From Woeseia sp. (GTDB lineage: Bacteria; Pseudomonadota; Gammaproteobacteria; Steroidobacterales; Woeseiaceae): DNA of 64,000 nt. The stretch spans positions 1,595,305 through 1,659,304 of the forward strand of contig JAJFKW010000001.1 in assembly GCA_021773015.1 (NCBI GenBank), given 5' to 3'. The position numbers were made by a program, and so were the translations under genes. This document shows positions 46,567 to 56,810 of this stretch, piece by piece (within the stretch, counting starts at the first letter, position 1; each line of letters begins with the position of its first letter). The notes under the pieces were generated by a model, which worked only from the letters and a program-made list of their open reading frames with translations, did not search any database and had not been told where the DNA came from.

Positions 46567-47872
46567 CGACTTTGACTGCTACCCGATGACAGGCATTGTT
46601 CAAATAGCCGCGAGGATTCCAACCGGGCAAAACCATGGGCTGCGATATGCCATTATCGTCTACGGCGCGTGACCAAATTTCGTAATAGCCTGATTCTGGA
46701 AACTCGATTTGAGTGTGCCAATGCTGCCAGGCCAGCCGGTTCGCTGGTGGCTCAAGTTTTGCGGCTTGCCAGGTCGCGCCAAAGTCAATGGAAACGCTCA
46801 CGGCATGCACTGTGGCGTCCCCTGCCCACGCGTGCCCTCGAACAGCGAATTTACCGCCTTGTTTGTGCGTCACGCCAGATTTCGGAAATGTGATGAGTGA
46901 TTTGACCGGCATCGATTCGATAATGCACATATCCTCGTCAGCAACTGAGGTGCCGGGCGCGACAGTTTCACAGGGTACACGGTAGGACTGCCCGGTCATT
47001 TTTGCACCGTCGTGCAGTACGTTGCGGATCAGCAATGTCTTGAGCCATTTTCCACTGACCGAAGCCGGCCAACCGGCGCAGAGCATCCTCAGCGGATAGC
47101 CATGCAAGAGCGGCAACGGTTCTCCGTTCATCGCCCAAACAATCATCGATTCGGACTCCAGCGCTTTACGCAATGGCACACCACGCGAAATTGGCAATTT
47201 TTGCGAATCGCCAGAGAGATGACTGTCCGCGCCTTCATACGCGACATAAAACGCATCATCAGCGATACCACAGTCCTCAAGCACATCGCACAAACGCACG
47301 CCGGTCCATTCTGGGCAGCCGACCGCGCCGGTCGTCCACTGGTTACCTTTCGCAGGAGGATAGAACTCCGATCGACCGTTGCCACCGCATTCGATTTGTA
47401 GTTGTAATGTGCGCTGCCTAAATCTTTTCTGCAATTGTGCCAAGGTAAATCGCCGTGGTCGCAGACAAGACTCGCCAGCAATCTGCAATGACCATTGATC
47501 TCGCTCAGCGATTGCTGCAGGTGGCACACCATTATTCCGGACGAACAAGCGCGTAGCCGGCGTAATCTTGTCGTCCAGTAAATGTGCTGGCGTCTCGGCG
47601 TTGATCGGCCGATCGTTGAGCAAAATCAAACCATTCTTCCCGGGGATTTCGAATGCCTCGTCAGAATCGGCCAGCGCAGCCGGAATCAACCCAGCCGGCA
47701 TATACTTGGCGAACGGAATCGATGCACCCAGCGCCATAGACATAGCGATTAGACTGCTTTTTTGGATAAAACCGCGACGCGAAATAGAATCGCTCTCGCG
47801 ACCCCATAATTTCCGGTCAGCGGCTAGCGCGTCCTGTTGGTAAAATTCGTGAATTCCTCGTTTCTTGCTCAT
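46559..47872 (-). CDS. Periplasmic sulfite dehydrogenase, molybdenum subunit
   Basis: A 437-residue protein with a Tat signal (SRRGFIQKSSLIAMSMALG). The sulfite-oxidase fold is shown by RLFVRNNGVPP, the molybdenum-binding Cys in IECGGNGRSEF (Cys162), HGYPLRMLCAGWPASVSGKW and the C-terminal dimerisation domain. It probably oxidises sulfite to sulfate in the periplasm and passes electrons to the cytochrome encoded next to it. It is 18 nt downstream of hutG, on the same strand, so read-through from hut is possible. Confidence 0.88.
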   Translation of the reverse strand: MSKKRGIHEFYQQDALAADRKLWGRESDSISRRGFIQKSSLIAMSMALGASIPFAKYMPAGLIPAALADSDEAFEIPGKNGLILLNDRPINAETPAHLLDDKITPATRLFVRNNGVPPAAIAERDQWSLQIAGESCLRPRRFTLAQLQKRFRQRTLQLQIECGGNGRSEFYPPAKGNQWTTGAVGCPEWTGVRLCDVLEDCGIADDAFYVAYEGADSHLSGDSQKLPISRGVPLRKALESESMIVWAMNGEPLPLLHGYPLRMLCAGWPASVSGKWLKTLLIRNVLHDGAKMTGQSYRVPCETVAPGTSVADEDMCIIESMPVKSLITFPKSGVTHKQGGKFAVRGHAWAGDATVHAVSVSIDFGATWQAAKLEPPANRLAWQHWHTQIEFPESGYYEIWSRAVDDNGISQPMVLPGWNPRGYLNNACHRVAVKVDA

Positions 47873-47890
47873 TAATCTTGCGCGCTCCCG

Positions 47891-48688
47891 TTAGCCGAAA
47901 TATTCATTTGCCCGAGCGACAAACGTACTCAACATATTCTGCAGCACTGCCGCCAATTTTGTTGCGGCTTCTAGCTCGAATTGACCAGTATTCTCGTCCA
48001 TGTAGTTGTGTTGCGCCAGTTCGATTTGTATTGCATGCACCGAATCAGGCGGTGCACCGTAATGACGCGTGATGTAGCCACCTTTGAAGCGCCCGTTGAG
48101 GATGGAAGAAAAAGATGAGGCATCGGCGACGCCGGCAACGGCTTGCTCAATTCGAGGGTCACAGCTCGCACCTTCGTAGGTACCCAGATTTATATCTGGC
48201 AGCACACCGTTGAATAGTGTGGGTACTTCAGTCGCGATCGAGTGCGCATCCAACAACAATGCGAAGCCGAATCTTTCACGAAGTCGCTCAATTTCTGACT
48301 GTAGCTTGCGATGGTACGGCTGCCAGTATCGTTCAACTCGCACCGCCCGTTCCGTGTCGTCGCAGCCCTGACCCGCCTTATATATTTCATCGCCAGCGAA
48401 AGTCTTCGCTGGACACAGTCCCGTGGATATTTGGCCCTCGTATAACGCGGCGTCTGCGGGCGCACGATTCAGATCGACCACGTAGCGCGAATATTGCGCG
48501 ACAATACAGGTAGCGCCAAGCTGCTTGGCGAACTCATACAGTTTCGTAACGTGCCAATCAGTATCTGGAATACTCAATCCAATGTCCGTCATACGCCGCT
48601 TTACGTCGTCAGGCAGGTTACGACCATCGTGCGGAATGCTGACCAACAGCGGGCTATCGCCCGCAGTCAGTTCAAAGCAATCACTCAT
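47891..48688 (-). CDS. hutG: N-formylglutamate deformylase
   Basis: A 265-residue N-formylglutamate amidohydrolase family protein: LLVSIPHDGRNLP, DLNRAPAD and LLDAHSIATEVP carry the likely metal ligands. It makes glutamate plus formate from N-formylglutamate, the last step of the HutF-HutG branch. The ATG overlaps the hutH stop (ATGA), showing coupling. Confidence 0.93.
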   Translation of the reverse strand: MSDCFELTAGDSPLLVSIPHDGRNLPDDVKRRMTDIGLSIPDTDWHVTKLYEFAKQLGATCIVAQYSRYVVDLNRAPADAALYEGQISTGLCPAKTFAGDEIYKAGQGCDDTERAVRVERYWQPYHRKLQSEIERLRERFGFALLLDAHSIATEVPTLFNGVLPDINLGTYEGASCDPRIEQAVAGVADASSFSSILNGRFKGGYITRHYGAPPDSVHAIQIELAQHNYMDENTGQFELEAATKLAAVLQNMLSTFVARANEYFG

Positions 48689-50214
48689 TGTTTCATGCTG
48701 GGCAAAATCGGTGCCGCGAAATTACAAAAGGATCCTGCGTCAATGGATCTAGCAACTGACTCGATATCGGTCGCTAACGAGCGGTCTTGATCGTAGCCAG
48801 CAGACAATTCGCGAATCTGTTGCAATGCCCGCGCCAGTAATTCCGATGTCTTTTTCGGCAGATGAAACTCGACACCCTGCGACGCAGCCAGCAGTTCAAT
48901 TGCAACAATATATTCGACGTTGTCCAAAATGTCGTGCAATCGCCGTGCCGCAAAAGTCGCCATGCTGACGTGATCTTCCTGGTTCGCCGACGTCGGAATA
49001 CTGTCGACGCTGGCTGGGTGGGCGAGCGTTTTGTTTTCCGAGACCAACGCCGCAGCAGTTACCTGCGCCATCATAAAACCAGAATTCAAGCCGCTATCCT
49101 TGACCAAGAAAGCCGGCAATTCACTCAGGTGTGAATCGATAAGTAAGGCGATGCGACGTTCGCTGAGCGAACCGATCTCGGCAATCGCTAGCGCCAGATA
49201 GTCTGCAATAAATGCAACCGGCTCTGCATGAAAATTACCGCCGGATAAAATTGAGTTTGTCTCGCTAAATACCAATGGATTGTCTGTTGCTGCATTCGCT
49301 TCCACTTCCAACACCGTCGCGGCATGCTCCATAACACCTAGACAAGCACCCATTACCTGCGGCTGACATCGCACTGAATACGGATCTTGGACGCGACTGC
49401 AGTTGACATGTGAAGCGCGAATTTCGCTGCCATGCATAAGCTCGCGTAACTGTTGGGCGACCGCTATTTGGCCCGCATGCCCCCTGACATCCTGTATCTG
49501 GTGGTCAAAGGGCGTGTCGCTGCCCTTAATCGCATCGGATGACATTGCGCCTGCCGTGACCGCTGCGGCAAGCGTATGTTCGGCACGGAACAGCGCCGCA
49601 AGCGCCAGCGCTGTGGAAACTTGGGTTCCGTTCAGCAGCGCCAACCCCTCCTTTGGGCCAAGCACCATGGGTTGCAAACCCGCATCGCTTAGCGCCTCGG
49701 CCGCGTTGACCGCTTCGCCCTTACGCCGCAACGTACCGATTCCAAGCAGCGTTCCAGCGAGATGCGCTAGCGGAGCCAAATCGCCGCTTGCGCCAACCGA
49801 TCCCTTGGAGGGAATGACCGGCAGCAAGTCCTGGCGCAGCATCTCGCACAATCTATCGATCAACGCTGGCCGCACGCCTGAGAACCCGCGCGCGAGTGCG
49901 ATTACTTTCATCGCCATTGTTAGACGCACCACCTCATCCGCCAGCGGCTGGCCAACGCCCACGGAGTGCGACCGAATTAGATTCTCTTGCAAAGTTGTCA
50001 AGTCATCGGCACCAATGCGAACTTTGGCGAGTTGACCAAAACCAGTATTGACGCCGTAGACCGAATCACCTTTCGCGACTACCGCCGCTACCTGCGCACA
50101 AGATTCCGCCACCTTTTTCTTCGCGCTTTCACCTAGTGTTATATCAACCGGCGCAGACCAAATGTTGCGTAGCGTGGCGAGCGAAATTTTCTGTCCGTCC
50201 AAATTAATATGCAT
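48685..50214 (-). CDS. hutH: Histidine ammonia-lyase
   Basis: A 509-residue MIO enzyme. Ala142-Ser143-Gly144 in GSVGASGDLAPL form the MIO prosthetic group; YGVNTGFG, FHAEPVAF and QEDHVSMA are also conserved. It converts histidine to urocanate plus ammonia in the cytoplasm. Between hutU (12 nt) and hutG (overlap), in the hut operon. Confidence 0.97.
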   Translation of the reverse strand: MHINLDGQKISLATLRNIWSAPVDITLGESAKKKVAESCAQVAAVVAKGDSVYGVNTGFGQLAKVRIGADDLTTLQENLIRSHSVGVGQPLADEVVRLTMAMKVIALARGFSGVRPALIDRLCEMLRQDLLPVIPSKGSVGASGDLAPLAHLAGTLLGIGTLRRKGEAVNAAEALSDAGLQPMVLGPKEGLALLNGTQVSTALALAALFRAEHTLAAAVTAGAMSSDAIKGSDTPFDHQIQDVRGHAGQIAVAQQLRELMHGSEIRASHVNCSRVQDPYSVRCQPQVMGACLGVMEHAATVLEVEANAATDNPLVFSETNSILSGGNFHAEPVAFIADYLALAIAEIGSLSERRIALLIDSHLSELPAFLVKDSGLNSGFMMAQVTAAALVSENKTLAHPASVDSIPTSANQEDHVSMATFAARRLHDILDNVEYIVAIELLAASQGVEFHLPKKTSELLARALQQIRELSAGYDQDRSLATDIESVARSIDAGSFCNFAAPILPSMKQ

Positions 50215-50226
50215 GACTTCGACTCG

Positions 50227-51900
50227 CTAGACAGTGGGCGTATTTATCATTGGCAGATTCAACGCATGTTCGTTGGCGCAATCGATCGCGGTTTGATAGC
50301 CCGCATCAGCATGGCGCATTACACCCGTCGCGGGATCGTTCCAAAGAACGCGAGCAATCCTTCGGTCCGCTTCCGCGGTTCCGTCACATACGATAACCAA
50401 CCCCGCATGTTGCGAGTAACCCATGCCTACGCCGCCGCCATGATGCAGTGACACCCATGTCGCACCGCCAGCTGTGCTTAGCAATGCATTGAGCAATGGC
50501 CAATCCGACACGGCATCGCTACCGTCACGCATTGACTCAGTCTCGCGATTTGGGCTGGCTACTGATCCACTGTCCAGATGGTCACGTCCAATCACTACCG
50601 GCGCTTTCAGCTCACCGTTTCGAACCATCTCATTAAAGGCAAGACCCAACTTGTCACGCTGACCCAGTCCGACCCAACAGATTCTTGCTGGCAACCCTTG
50701 AAATTGAATGCGCTGGCGCGCCGCGTCCAGCCAATTGTGCAAATGTGCGTCGTCTGGGATTAGCTCCTTAACTTTTTCGTCTGTACGATAGATATCCTCC
50801 GGGTCACCGGACAGTGCGGCCCAACGAAAAGGCCCAACGCCACGACAAAATAACGGTCGAACGTACGCCGGAACAAAACCGGGAAACTGAAAAGCGCCTT
50901 CAACGCCAAAGTCTTTTGCGACCTGTCGAATGTTGTTGCCGTAATCAAACGTGGGCACCCCAGCATTATGAAAATCGACCATTGAACTGACATGTGTTGC
51001 CATAGATTTTTTTGCCGCATCGGCTACTGCATCCGGGTCAGATTGGCGAACGTCAATCCACTTCTCCACAGACCAACCAATTGGAAGGTAGCCATTTGCG
51101 GGGTCGTGTGCCGACGTCTGATCTGTCAGGGCGTCCGGGCGAATACCTTGCGCGAACATCTCCGGTAACAATTCGCCGGCATTGCCAAGTAAACCTACTG
51201 ACACAGGACTGCGCGACTTCACCGACTCTTCAATGATTGCCATCGCGTCTGTCAAATTGTCGGCTCGCGTATCCAAATAACCTGTCTCGATGCGCTTGTC
51301 GATTCGATCCGCTTGACACTCTATTGCAAGCATCGAGGCACCAGCCATAGTCGAGGCAAGCGGTTGCGCGCCGCCCATTCCACCGAGTCCGGCCGTCAAA
51401 ATCCACTTACCTGTAAGATCACCGGCATAGTGCTGCCGGCCCATTTCAACAAATGTCTCGTAGGTCCCCTGCACGATTCCCTGGCTGCCAATATAAATCC
51501 ACGAACCGGCAGTCATTTGGCCGTACATCATCAGTCCCTGCCGGTCGAGTTCGCGAAAATGTTCCCAATTCGCCCAGGCAGGTACCAAATTGGAGTTCGC
51601 AATCAAAACGCGTGGTGCATCGCTGTGCGTCTTGAATACACCGACCGGCTTCCCCGATTGCACCAAGAGAGTTTCGTCAGCCTCCAGTTGCTCAAGCGCC
51701 TTCACTATCGCATCAAAGCATTCCCAATTACGCGCAGCTTTTCCGATACCACCGTACACGACCAGATCGTCTGGCCGTTCGGCAACCTCTGGGTCGAGAT
51801 TATTCATCAACATGCGCAGCGGCGCTTCCGTCAACCAGCTTTTAGCGCGCAATTTTGAGCCTATTGGAGCGGTTACTTTTCGTGCTGTGGAATTAGTCAT
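50227..51900 (-). CDS. hutU: Urocanate hydratase
   Basis: A 557-residue enzyme that converts urocanate to imidazolonepropionate with bound NAD+. [35 protein letters not shown] and [15 protein letters not shown] are family signatures. The start at 51900 lies 29 nt after the hutC stop. Confidence 0.97.
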   Translation of the reverse strand: MTNSTARKVTAPIGSKLRAKSWLTEAPLRMLMNNLDPEVAERPDDLVVYGGIGKAARNWECFDAIVKALEQLEADETLLVQSGKPVGVFKTHSDAPRVLIANSNLVPAWANWEHFRELDRQGLMMYGQMTAGSWIYIGSQGIVQGTYETFVEMGRQHYAGDLTGKWILTAGLGGMGGAQPLASTMAGASMLAIECQADRIDKRIETGYLDTRADNLTDAMAIIEESVKSRSPVSVGLLGNAGELLPEMFAQGIRPDALTDQTSAHDPANGYLPIGWSVEKWIDVRQSDPDAVADAAKKSMATHVSSMVDFHNAGVPTFDYGNNIRQVAKDFGVEGAFQFPGFVPAYVRPLFCRGVGPFRWAALSGDPEDIYRTDEKVKELIPDDAHLHNWLDAARQRIQFQGLPARICWVGLGQRDKLGLAFNEMVRNGELKAPVVIGRDHLDSGSVASPNRETESMRDGSDAVSDWPLLNALLSTAGGATWVSLHHGGGVGMGYSQHAGLVIVCDGTAEADRRIARVLWNDPATGVMRHADAGYQTAIDCANEHALNLPMINTPTV

Positions 51901-51929
51901 TTACTTAAGCCTGCCAATAATTTTTCTAA

Positions 51930-52661
51930 TCAAATACTTTTAGTCGTGCCTGGCGGAACGCGATGTCCAACCAACTCAAATCGTGACCCAGGGTGGTACA
52001 AGCGCGCGAAGCTCACTGGCATACTGCGCACCCACGTGCGGCGCGTAACAACAAGGCAGGGTTCCTGCGATCCTAAACGCAAGTCCTGTCGCATATTCGA
52101 CGTCGGCATTTCCGCCGAGACAACGTGTTCAAATTCTTGCAAAGGCGCAATAGAATTCAAGTAGGCGCTCGGCGTGATGTCGCGAAAACTCTGTCGGGCG
52201 AACTTGGGTGCAAACGACATTGCAACGTAACGGTCTTCAATCTGTATGGGGGTGTCATTCTCAAAATGCAGCAAACGGATATGGTTACAGTCGGTTCCCG
52301 CATCAACCTGTAGCTGATATGCGACCTCCTCGATTGACGTTTCAATCGCAGACGCCAATACATGCGAACGATGTGCGTTGCCGCGCGACGCGACCTCGTC
52401 TGCAATATCTCTTACCTCAAACAAATGAGACTCTGCCTTCAGATCGGCGACGAACGTGCCAATGCCGGCAACTCGGTCAACGTAGCCTTCATCGTTTAAC
52501 TCTCTAAGCGCTCTGTTGGCCGTCATTCGCGAAACGCCGGCCGATTTAACCAAGTCATGCTCTGATGGCACGCGATCGGCCGGTTGCAGCTCACCGTTGA
52601 CGATGCGATTGATAATCTGATCTTTCAGCTGCTGATAGCGTGGCTTTGCTGCGGTACTCAA
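51930..52661 (-). CDS. hutC: Histidine utilisation repressor, GntR family
   Basis: About 243 residues: an N-terminal GntR winged helix (PRYQQLKDQIINRIVNGELQ, DRVPSEHDLVKSAGVSRMTA) and a C-terminal UTRA effector domain (GTDCNHIRLLHFEND). HutC represses hut genes and is released by urocanate. The TTG at 52661 overlaps the hutF stop (TTGA); an upstream ATG at 52760 lies well inside hutF. Confidence 0.92.
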   Translation of the reverse strand: MSTAAKPRYQQLKDQIINRIVNGELQPADRVPSEHDLVKSAGVSRMTANRALRELNDEGYVDRVAGIGTFVADLKAESHLFEVRDIADEVASRGNAHRSHVLASAIETSIEEVAYQLQVDAGTDCNHIRLLHFENDTPIQIEDRYVAMSFAPKFARQSFRDITPSAYLNSIAPLQEFEHVVSAEMPTSNMRQDLRLGSQEPCLVVTRRTWVRSMPVSFARLYHPGSRFELVGHRVPPGTTKSI

Positions 52662-54025
52662 ATGCCCGCTCCGATTGCGCCGCCAATGAACCGAGCAAGA
52701 CCCTGATAGTCCTGACGATATGCGTCTCGCGACACATGTTTGCCGTCCACAACTTTCCATTGCCCAGCAATCATCACACGATCAATCGGCAATTCCATGC
52801 CGCAGAAAACCAGCGCATCCAAAACTGACTCGCTGTCATGTCCGGCCAATGTCGGATGGCAATCATCAAGCGCCAACAGATCGGCGGCGTTGCCAACCAA
52901 CAACGATGTGTCCTTGCTACCGCAGGCGACGGCACCACCACTGACGACCGCGTCAAATAAACTGCGCCCAGTACTTTTATCGCCCATTGAAATGACGTTG
53001 CGTTTTTGGCTTGTAAGGCGTTGGCCATATTCCAGCCAGCGAATTTCTTCGAATGGATTTACGCTGACCTGACTATCAGAGCCGATCGCAGTTTTTCCGC
53101 CGCTGGTTATCCAGTGCTCTGCCGGAAATAGGCCGTCGCCCAAATTCGCCTCCGTCGTCGGACACAGGCAAACCACGGCGCCGGTCTGCACCAGCGCTTC
53201 GATTTCAGCTTCATTGATATGCGTCGCGTGGACAAGACACCAGCGATCATCCACAGAAAATTCGCGAAGCAAATATTCTATCGGCCGTACACCATGCATG
53301 TCGACGCAGTCGGCAACTTCTTGCTGCTGCTCGGCGATATGAATATGCATTGGAATTTGATCTCGCTTGGCGATCTCCGCAATGCTCGCGATAGAGTCCG
53401 CGCTTGCCGCGCGCAGACTATGCACACCGATCGCGGTTAAGAACCCGCTTTCGCTTGAGCGCACCTCATTGTAATGCGCAACGAAGTTCTCTAACGACAT
53501 TGCGAATTGGCGTTGCTGCAGACTCGGCTCAGATTGATTGAAACCCGCGCGCTCATAGAGCACCGGCACGTAGGTGAATCGAATGCCGGTTTCTGCCGCC
53601 GCGGCGATCAACGCCTGCGTCATTTCAATACTTCGGTCATCCGCTCCAGGCTGTCTATATAGGTAGTGAAATTCAGCGACGCTGGTATACCCACTCTGCA
53701 ACATTTCGGCATACAGCTGGCGCGCGATTACGCCTAAACGATCCGCATCGACGATATTCGCAAGCGCATACATTTTGCTTCGCCAGCTCCAGAAATTATC
53801 TGATTTTTTCGGCCCCGCTTGCTCCGTACGGCCTGCAAGTGCGCGCTGAAAAGCGTGGCTGTGCGCGTTTCCTACGCCAGGGATCACTATTCCAACGATT
53901 TGATCTGCATCGCCAGCCCGCGCATTCGCGGCTACCGACTGCAGCACGCCATCGCGAGCAGTTAGGCGCACATTAGCGGCCCAACCGTCGGCTAGCAGCG
54001 CTTTCCTGGCAAAAATCGTTGTCAT
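52658..54025 (-). CDS. hutF: Formimidoylglutamate deiminase
   Basis: A 455-residue amidohydrolase: PGVGNAHSHAFQRALAGR (first metal His), HIHIAEQQQEV and CLCPTTEANLGDGLF. It makes N-formylglutamate plus ammonia from formimidoylglutamate. The ATG at 54025 (MTTIFARKALLADGW) is preferred over the longest frame to 54208, which would overlap divergent hutI. First gene of the complement-strand hut operon. Confidence 0.93.
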   Translation of the reverse strand: MTTIFARKALLADGWAANVRLTARDGVLQSVAANARAGDADQIVGIVIPGVGNAHSHAFQRALAGRTEQAGPKKSDNFWSWRSKMYALANIVDADRLGVIARQLYAEMLQSGYTSVAEFHYLYRQPGADDRSIEMTQALIAAAAETGIRFTYVPVLYERAGFNQSEPSLQQRQFAMSLENFVAHYNEVRSSESGFLTAIGVHSLRAASADSIASIAEIAKRDQIPMHIHIAEQQQEVADCVDMHGVRPIEYLLREFSVDDRWCLVHATHINEAEIEALVQTGAVVCLCPTTEANLGDGLFPAEHWITSGGKTAIGSDSQVSVNPFEEIRWLEYGQRLTSQKRNVISMGDKSTGRSLFDAVVSGGAVACGSKDTSLLVGNAADLLALDDCHPTLAGHDSESVLDALVFCGMELPIDRVMIAGQWKVVDGKHVSRDAYRQDYQGLARFIGGAIGAGI

Positions 54026-54044
54026 CTGAGAATCGACCTTTAGT

Positions 54045-54054
54045 TGTATATACA
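54045..54054. promoter_or_regulatory. Probable HutC operator
   Basis: The 10-base perfect palindrome TGTATATACA lies between the divergent hutF and hutI starts. It fits the TGTA-N2-TACA site recognised by HutC in Pseudomonas. It is 20 nt upstream of hutF's ATG and would block both promoters. The match is established knowledge; its use here is inference. Confidence 0.75.
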
Positions 54055-54101
54055 GGCTAGACCATGCTACCTTGCTTTGCAATCGAAATGAGAACTTGCC
54101 A

Positions 54102-55358
54102 TTGACTGACTGCGATTTATTACTGACGAATGCGCGCATTGCGACGATGCGCCAGGAAACCGCTGGGAACGCGGCATACGGTATCGTCGAGTTGGGCGAA
54201 CTAGGCATAGTGGACGGAAAGATTGTCCACTTGGCGCCGTTGTCACAAGGGCAGCCGATTCACGCTAAACGCACGATCGACGTTGGCAAAAAATGGCTTA
54301 CGCCGGCGCTCATTGATTGCCACACACACCTGATTTTTGCCGGCAACCGTGGTAACGAATTCGAGCGACGATTGAGCGGTGACTCGTACGAACAGATTGC
54401 ACTATCGGGCGGCGGCATACGTGCGACGGTCAGTGCAACCCGTAGTGCTGATGCAGACTCCCTACTGGCGGGCGCGATGTCCCGTTTGACGGCATTGCTA
54501 CAGGAAGGCGTGGCAACGGTCGAGATTAAGTCGGGTTACGGATTAGATCACGAAACGGAAATTCGTATGCTTAGTGTTGCGCGTGAATTGCATCGACAGT
54601 GCTTGCCCGAAATCGTCAATACTTATCTTGGCGTTCACGCTATCCCCGCAGAATTTCACGGCAAAGTCGATGACTACATCGATTTGGTTGTGGAGGAAAT
54701 ATTACCTGATGCGCATGAAAAGGGTCTCGTGGATGCGGTAGATGCGTACTGCGAATCCATCGCTTTCGATAGCAATCAAATATCGCGCGTGTTTGACCGC
54801 AGCCGCGAATTAGGCTTGCCGGTAAAACTACATGCCGACCAACTCAGCGACGGTGGCGGCGCGGAACTTGCCGCAAATTTCTCGGCGCTGTCGGCCGATC
54901 ACCTTGAATATACGTCGGCGGCTGGCGTGCGCGCGCTGGCGCAAGCCGGCTGTGTCGCAGTAATGCTACCGGGAGCATATTTGACGCTAAGCGAAACGCA
55001 GAAACCGCCGATCGAGGCTTTTCGGGATCACGGCGTACCCCTCGCTATTGCGACCGACTGTAACCCGGGTACTTCACCACTAAGCTCTCTGCGCATTGCG
55101 ATGGCGCTCGCCGCCAGAATATTTGCGATAACACCGCTGGAGTGTCTTACTGGCGTCACACGCAATGCCGCGAAAGCACTCGGACTAGAGAACGATCGTG
55201 GCACGCTAGAAGTTGGCAAACGCGCCGACGTTGCCATTTGGGATATAGATCATCCCCGCGATCTCAGCTACTGGATGGGCGGAAATGAAATCGTCGATCT
55301 GCTGATTGCAGGCGAATATGCAGTCGCCAACGGCACAGTGTCTTGTAGGCCCGCATAA
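54102..55358 (+). CDS. hutI: Imidazolonepropionase
   Basis: A 418-residue amidohydrolase that opens imidazolonepropionate to formimidoylglutamate. PALIDCHTHLIFAGNR, KSGYGLDHETEIRML, VKLHADQLSDGGGAELAA and TDCNPGTSP carry the metal and substrate residues. A TTG start at 54102 (MTDCDLLLTNARI after initiation) is typical of the family; a TTG at 54072 is the longest option. Divergent from hutF across the HutC palindrome. Confidence 0.95.
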   Translation: MTDCDLLLTNARIATMRQETAGNAAYGIVELGELGIVDGKIVHLAPLSQGQPIHAKRTIDVGKKWLTPALIDCHTHLIFAGNRGNEFERRLSGDSYEQIALSGGGIRATVSATRSADADSLLAGAMSRLTALLQEGVATVEIKSGYGLDHETEIRMLSVARELHRQCLPEIVNTYLGVHAIPAEFHGKVDDYIDLVVEEILPDAHEKGLVDAVDAYCESIAFDSNQISRVFDRSRELGLPVKLHADQLSDGGGAELAANFSALSADHLEYTSAAGVRALAQAGCVAVMLPGAYLTLSETQKPPIEAFRDHGVPLAIATDCNPGTSPLSSLRIAMALAARIFAITPLECLTGVTRNAAKALGLENDRGTLEVGKRADVAIWDIDHPRDLSYWMGGNEIVDLLIAGEYAVANGTVSCRPA

Positions 55359-55395
55359 TATCCACATGTGCTGATTGCGGAGAGATTGCGGAGAG

Positions 55396-56298
55396 CTATT
55401 TCCCGCGTCTGACGCTGCCAGGTGTTTGCCCGGAAATACTCTTGAACGCTTTGCGGAATGCTACTTCGGATTGGTAGCCATTTTGAATCGCGATTTCCGC
55501 AATCGACAAATCCGTATCGCGCAGCAAACTTCGAGCTTCATGCATACGCCATTCTGATAAATAGCGGATGGGTGTCATGCCAACGAGCTCGCGAAACCTG
55601 CCGGCAAAAGCGGAGCGGCTCATTGCTACAACATGTGCCAATCGTTCTACCGTCCAATTGACCGAAAAATCCGCGTGGATGTGGTTTAGTGCATTGCCGA
55701 TTTTCGGATCAGCCAGCGCGCACAAGAGTCCTTGCGACAAACCTTTTTTCATTTGCGAACGCATAACATGAATAAAGAGAACGAACGCTAGTTCGTTTAC
55801 AACCGCGTCAGTGCCGGGACCACCGCGCTCGAGCTCGCCCATAATCAATTGCAATAGCGCTTGCGTACCGTATAAGCCGCTGCTCTCCTTAAGGTCGAGC
55901 ACAATGATCGGCGGTAATCCATCCAGCAAGGGCCATGCCGCCCTACTTTGAAACTCGAAAAATCCGCAAAGCAAACTGGTTACCGACCCCTGCAATACTG
56001 CCGGCGGCGGCAAATTAATAATCGCGTTTGCCGGTGTTTGGTCCGAATTAGAAATACGGTGTGACGCATCGTGCGGAAACAGGACCAAATCACCACCCGC
56101 CAACGAACGTGGTTCAGCACCGTCATCAGTATGCAGCCAGCCGGTACCACGCTCGATCAGGTGAAACGCAGCCTTGCGGTGACCCGAGGTATCAACTGCC
56201 CACGTGCCGCAATAATCCGGCCGGGCATAGATTTCTGCCTTTAGGCGCATCCTGCGAAGTATGTCACTGAGAGCATCTGTGTTTGGACCATCCGACAT
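55396..56298 (-). CDS. AraC-family transcriptional regulator with cupin sensor domain
   Basis: About 300 residues: an N-terminal cupin-type domain (AFHLIERGTGWLHTDDG, LFPHDASHRI) and a C-terminal AraC double helix-turn-helix (ERLAHVVAMSRSAFAGRF, DLSIAEIAIQNGYQSEVAFR). The ATG at 56298 has AGGAG 9 nt upstream and is preferred over 56355. It is divergent from the cupredoxin-like gene, a likely target. The effector is unknown. Confidence 0.9.
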   Translation of the reverse strand: MSDGPNTDALSDILRRMRLKAEIYARPDYCGTWAVDTSGHRKAAFHLIERGTGWLHTDDGAEPRSLAGGDLVLFPHDASHRISNSDQTPANAIINLPPPAVLQGSVTSLLCGFFEFQSRAAWPLLDGLPPIIVLDLKESSGLYGTQALLQLIMGELERGGPGTDAVVNELAFVLFIHVMRSQMKKGLSQGLLCALADPKIGNALNHIHADFSVNWTVERLAHVVAMSRSAFAGRFRELVGMTPIRYLSEWRMHEARSLLRDTDLSIAEIAIQNGYQSEVAFRKAFKSISGQTPGSVRRGK

Positions 56299-56415
56299 AA
56301 AATCGATCTCCTGAGGCATAGATACGACATTCATGCAGACGCATAGTACATCCACAGATTAGCAGTACCAACCTATTTCAGACCGATACAGGTCAATCAA
56401 TTAAGGAGCAAGAAA

Positions 56416-56787
56416 ATGAAGTTAGCAAAATCCGCATTCTTGGCAGTTTTGGCAATGGCCGCAGCAGGCCTTGCGAATGCCGAAACGCCGGTGACGCGAG
56501 ATGACGGCGTAACCGTGATCCATCTTGACGAATACAACGGCTATTTTTCTGCCGATGAAACGTTGGCAGGACTGAAAGCCGGCGAGTACGAGTTCGTTGT
56601 CACCAACAAAGCCGAAAAACTAGTCGGCTTCGTCATTGAAAATTATGCAACTCATGAGCAACTCGACATGTTTCCGTTGGAGCCAGGCGAGACCCGCACA
56701 TCCAAAGTCACGATCACAACGGACGGCGTTCGTTATCGTTGCCCGATTAATATAACACCGTGGTACGACCTTGATTCCGTCAAATAA
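56416..56787 (+). CDS. Small exported cupredoxin-like protein, unknown
   Basis: A 123-residue protein with signal peptide (MKLAKSAFLAVLAMAAAGL, ANA cleavage). The mature part is a beta-rich domain (LKAGEYEFVVTNKAEKLVGF) of the cupredoxin-like architecture; one Cys (RYRCPINITPW) but no obvious His ligand pair. AAGGAG lies just before the ATG, so it may be highly expressed. A strong terminator separates it from trxA, 66 nt downstream. The neighbouring AraC regulator is divergent. Confidence 0.75.
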   Translation: MKLAKSAFLAVLAMAAAGLANAETPVTRDDGVTVIHLDEYNGYFSADETLAGLKAGEYEFVVTNKAEKLVGFVIENYATHEQLDMFPLEPGETRTSKVTITTDGVRYRCPINITPWYDLDSVK

Positions 56788-56810
56788 CACCGCATAACGC
56801 AGGGCAATAA

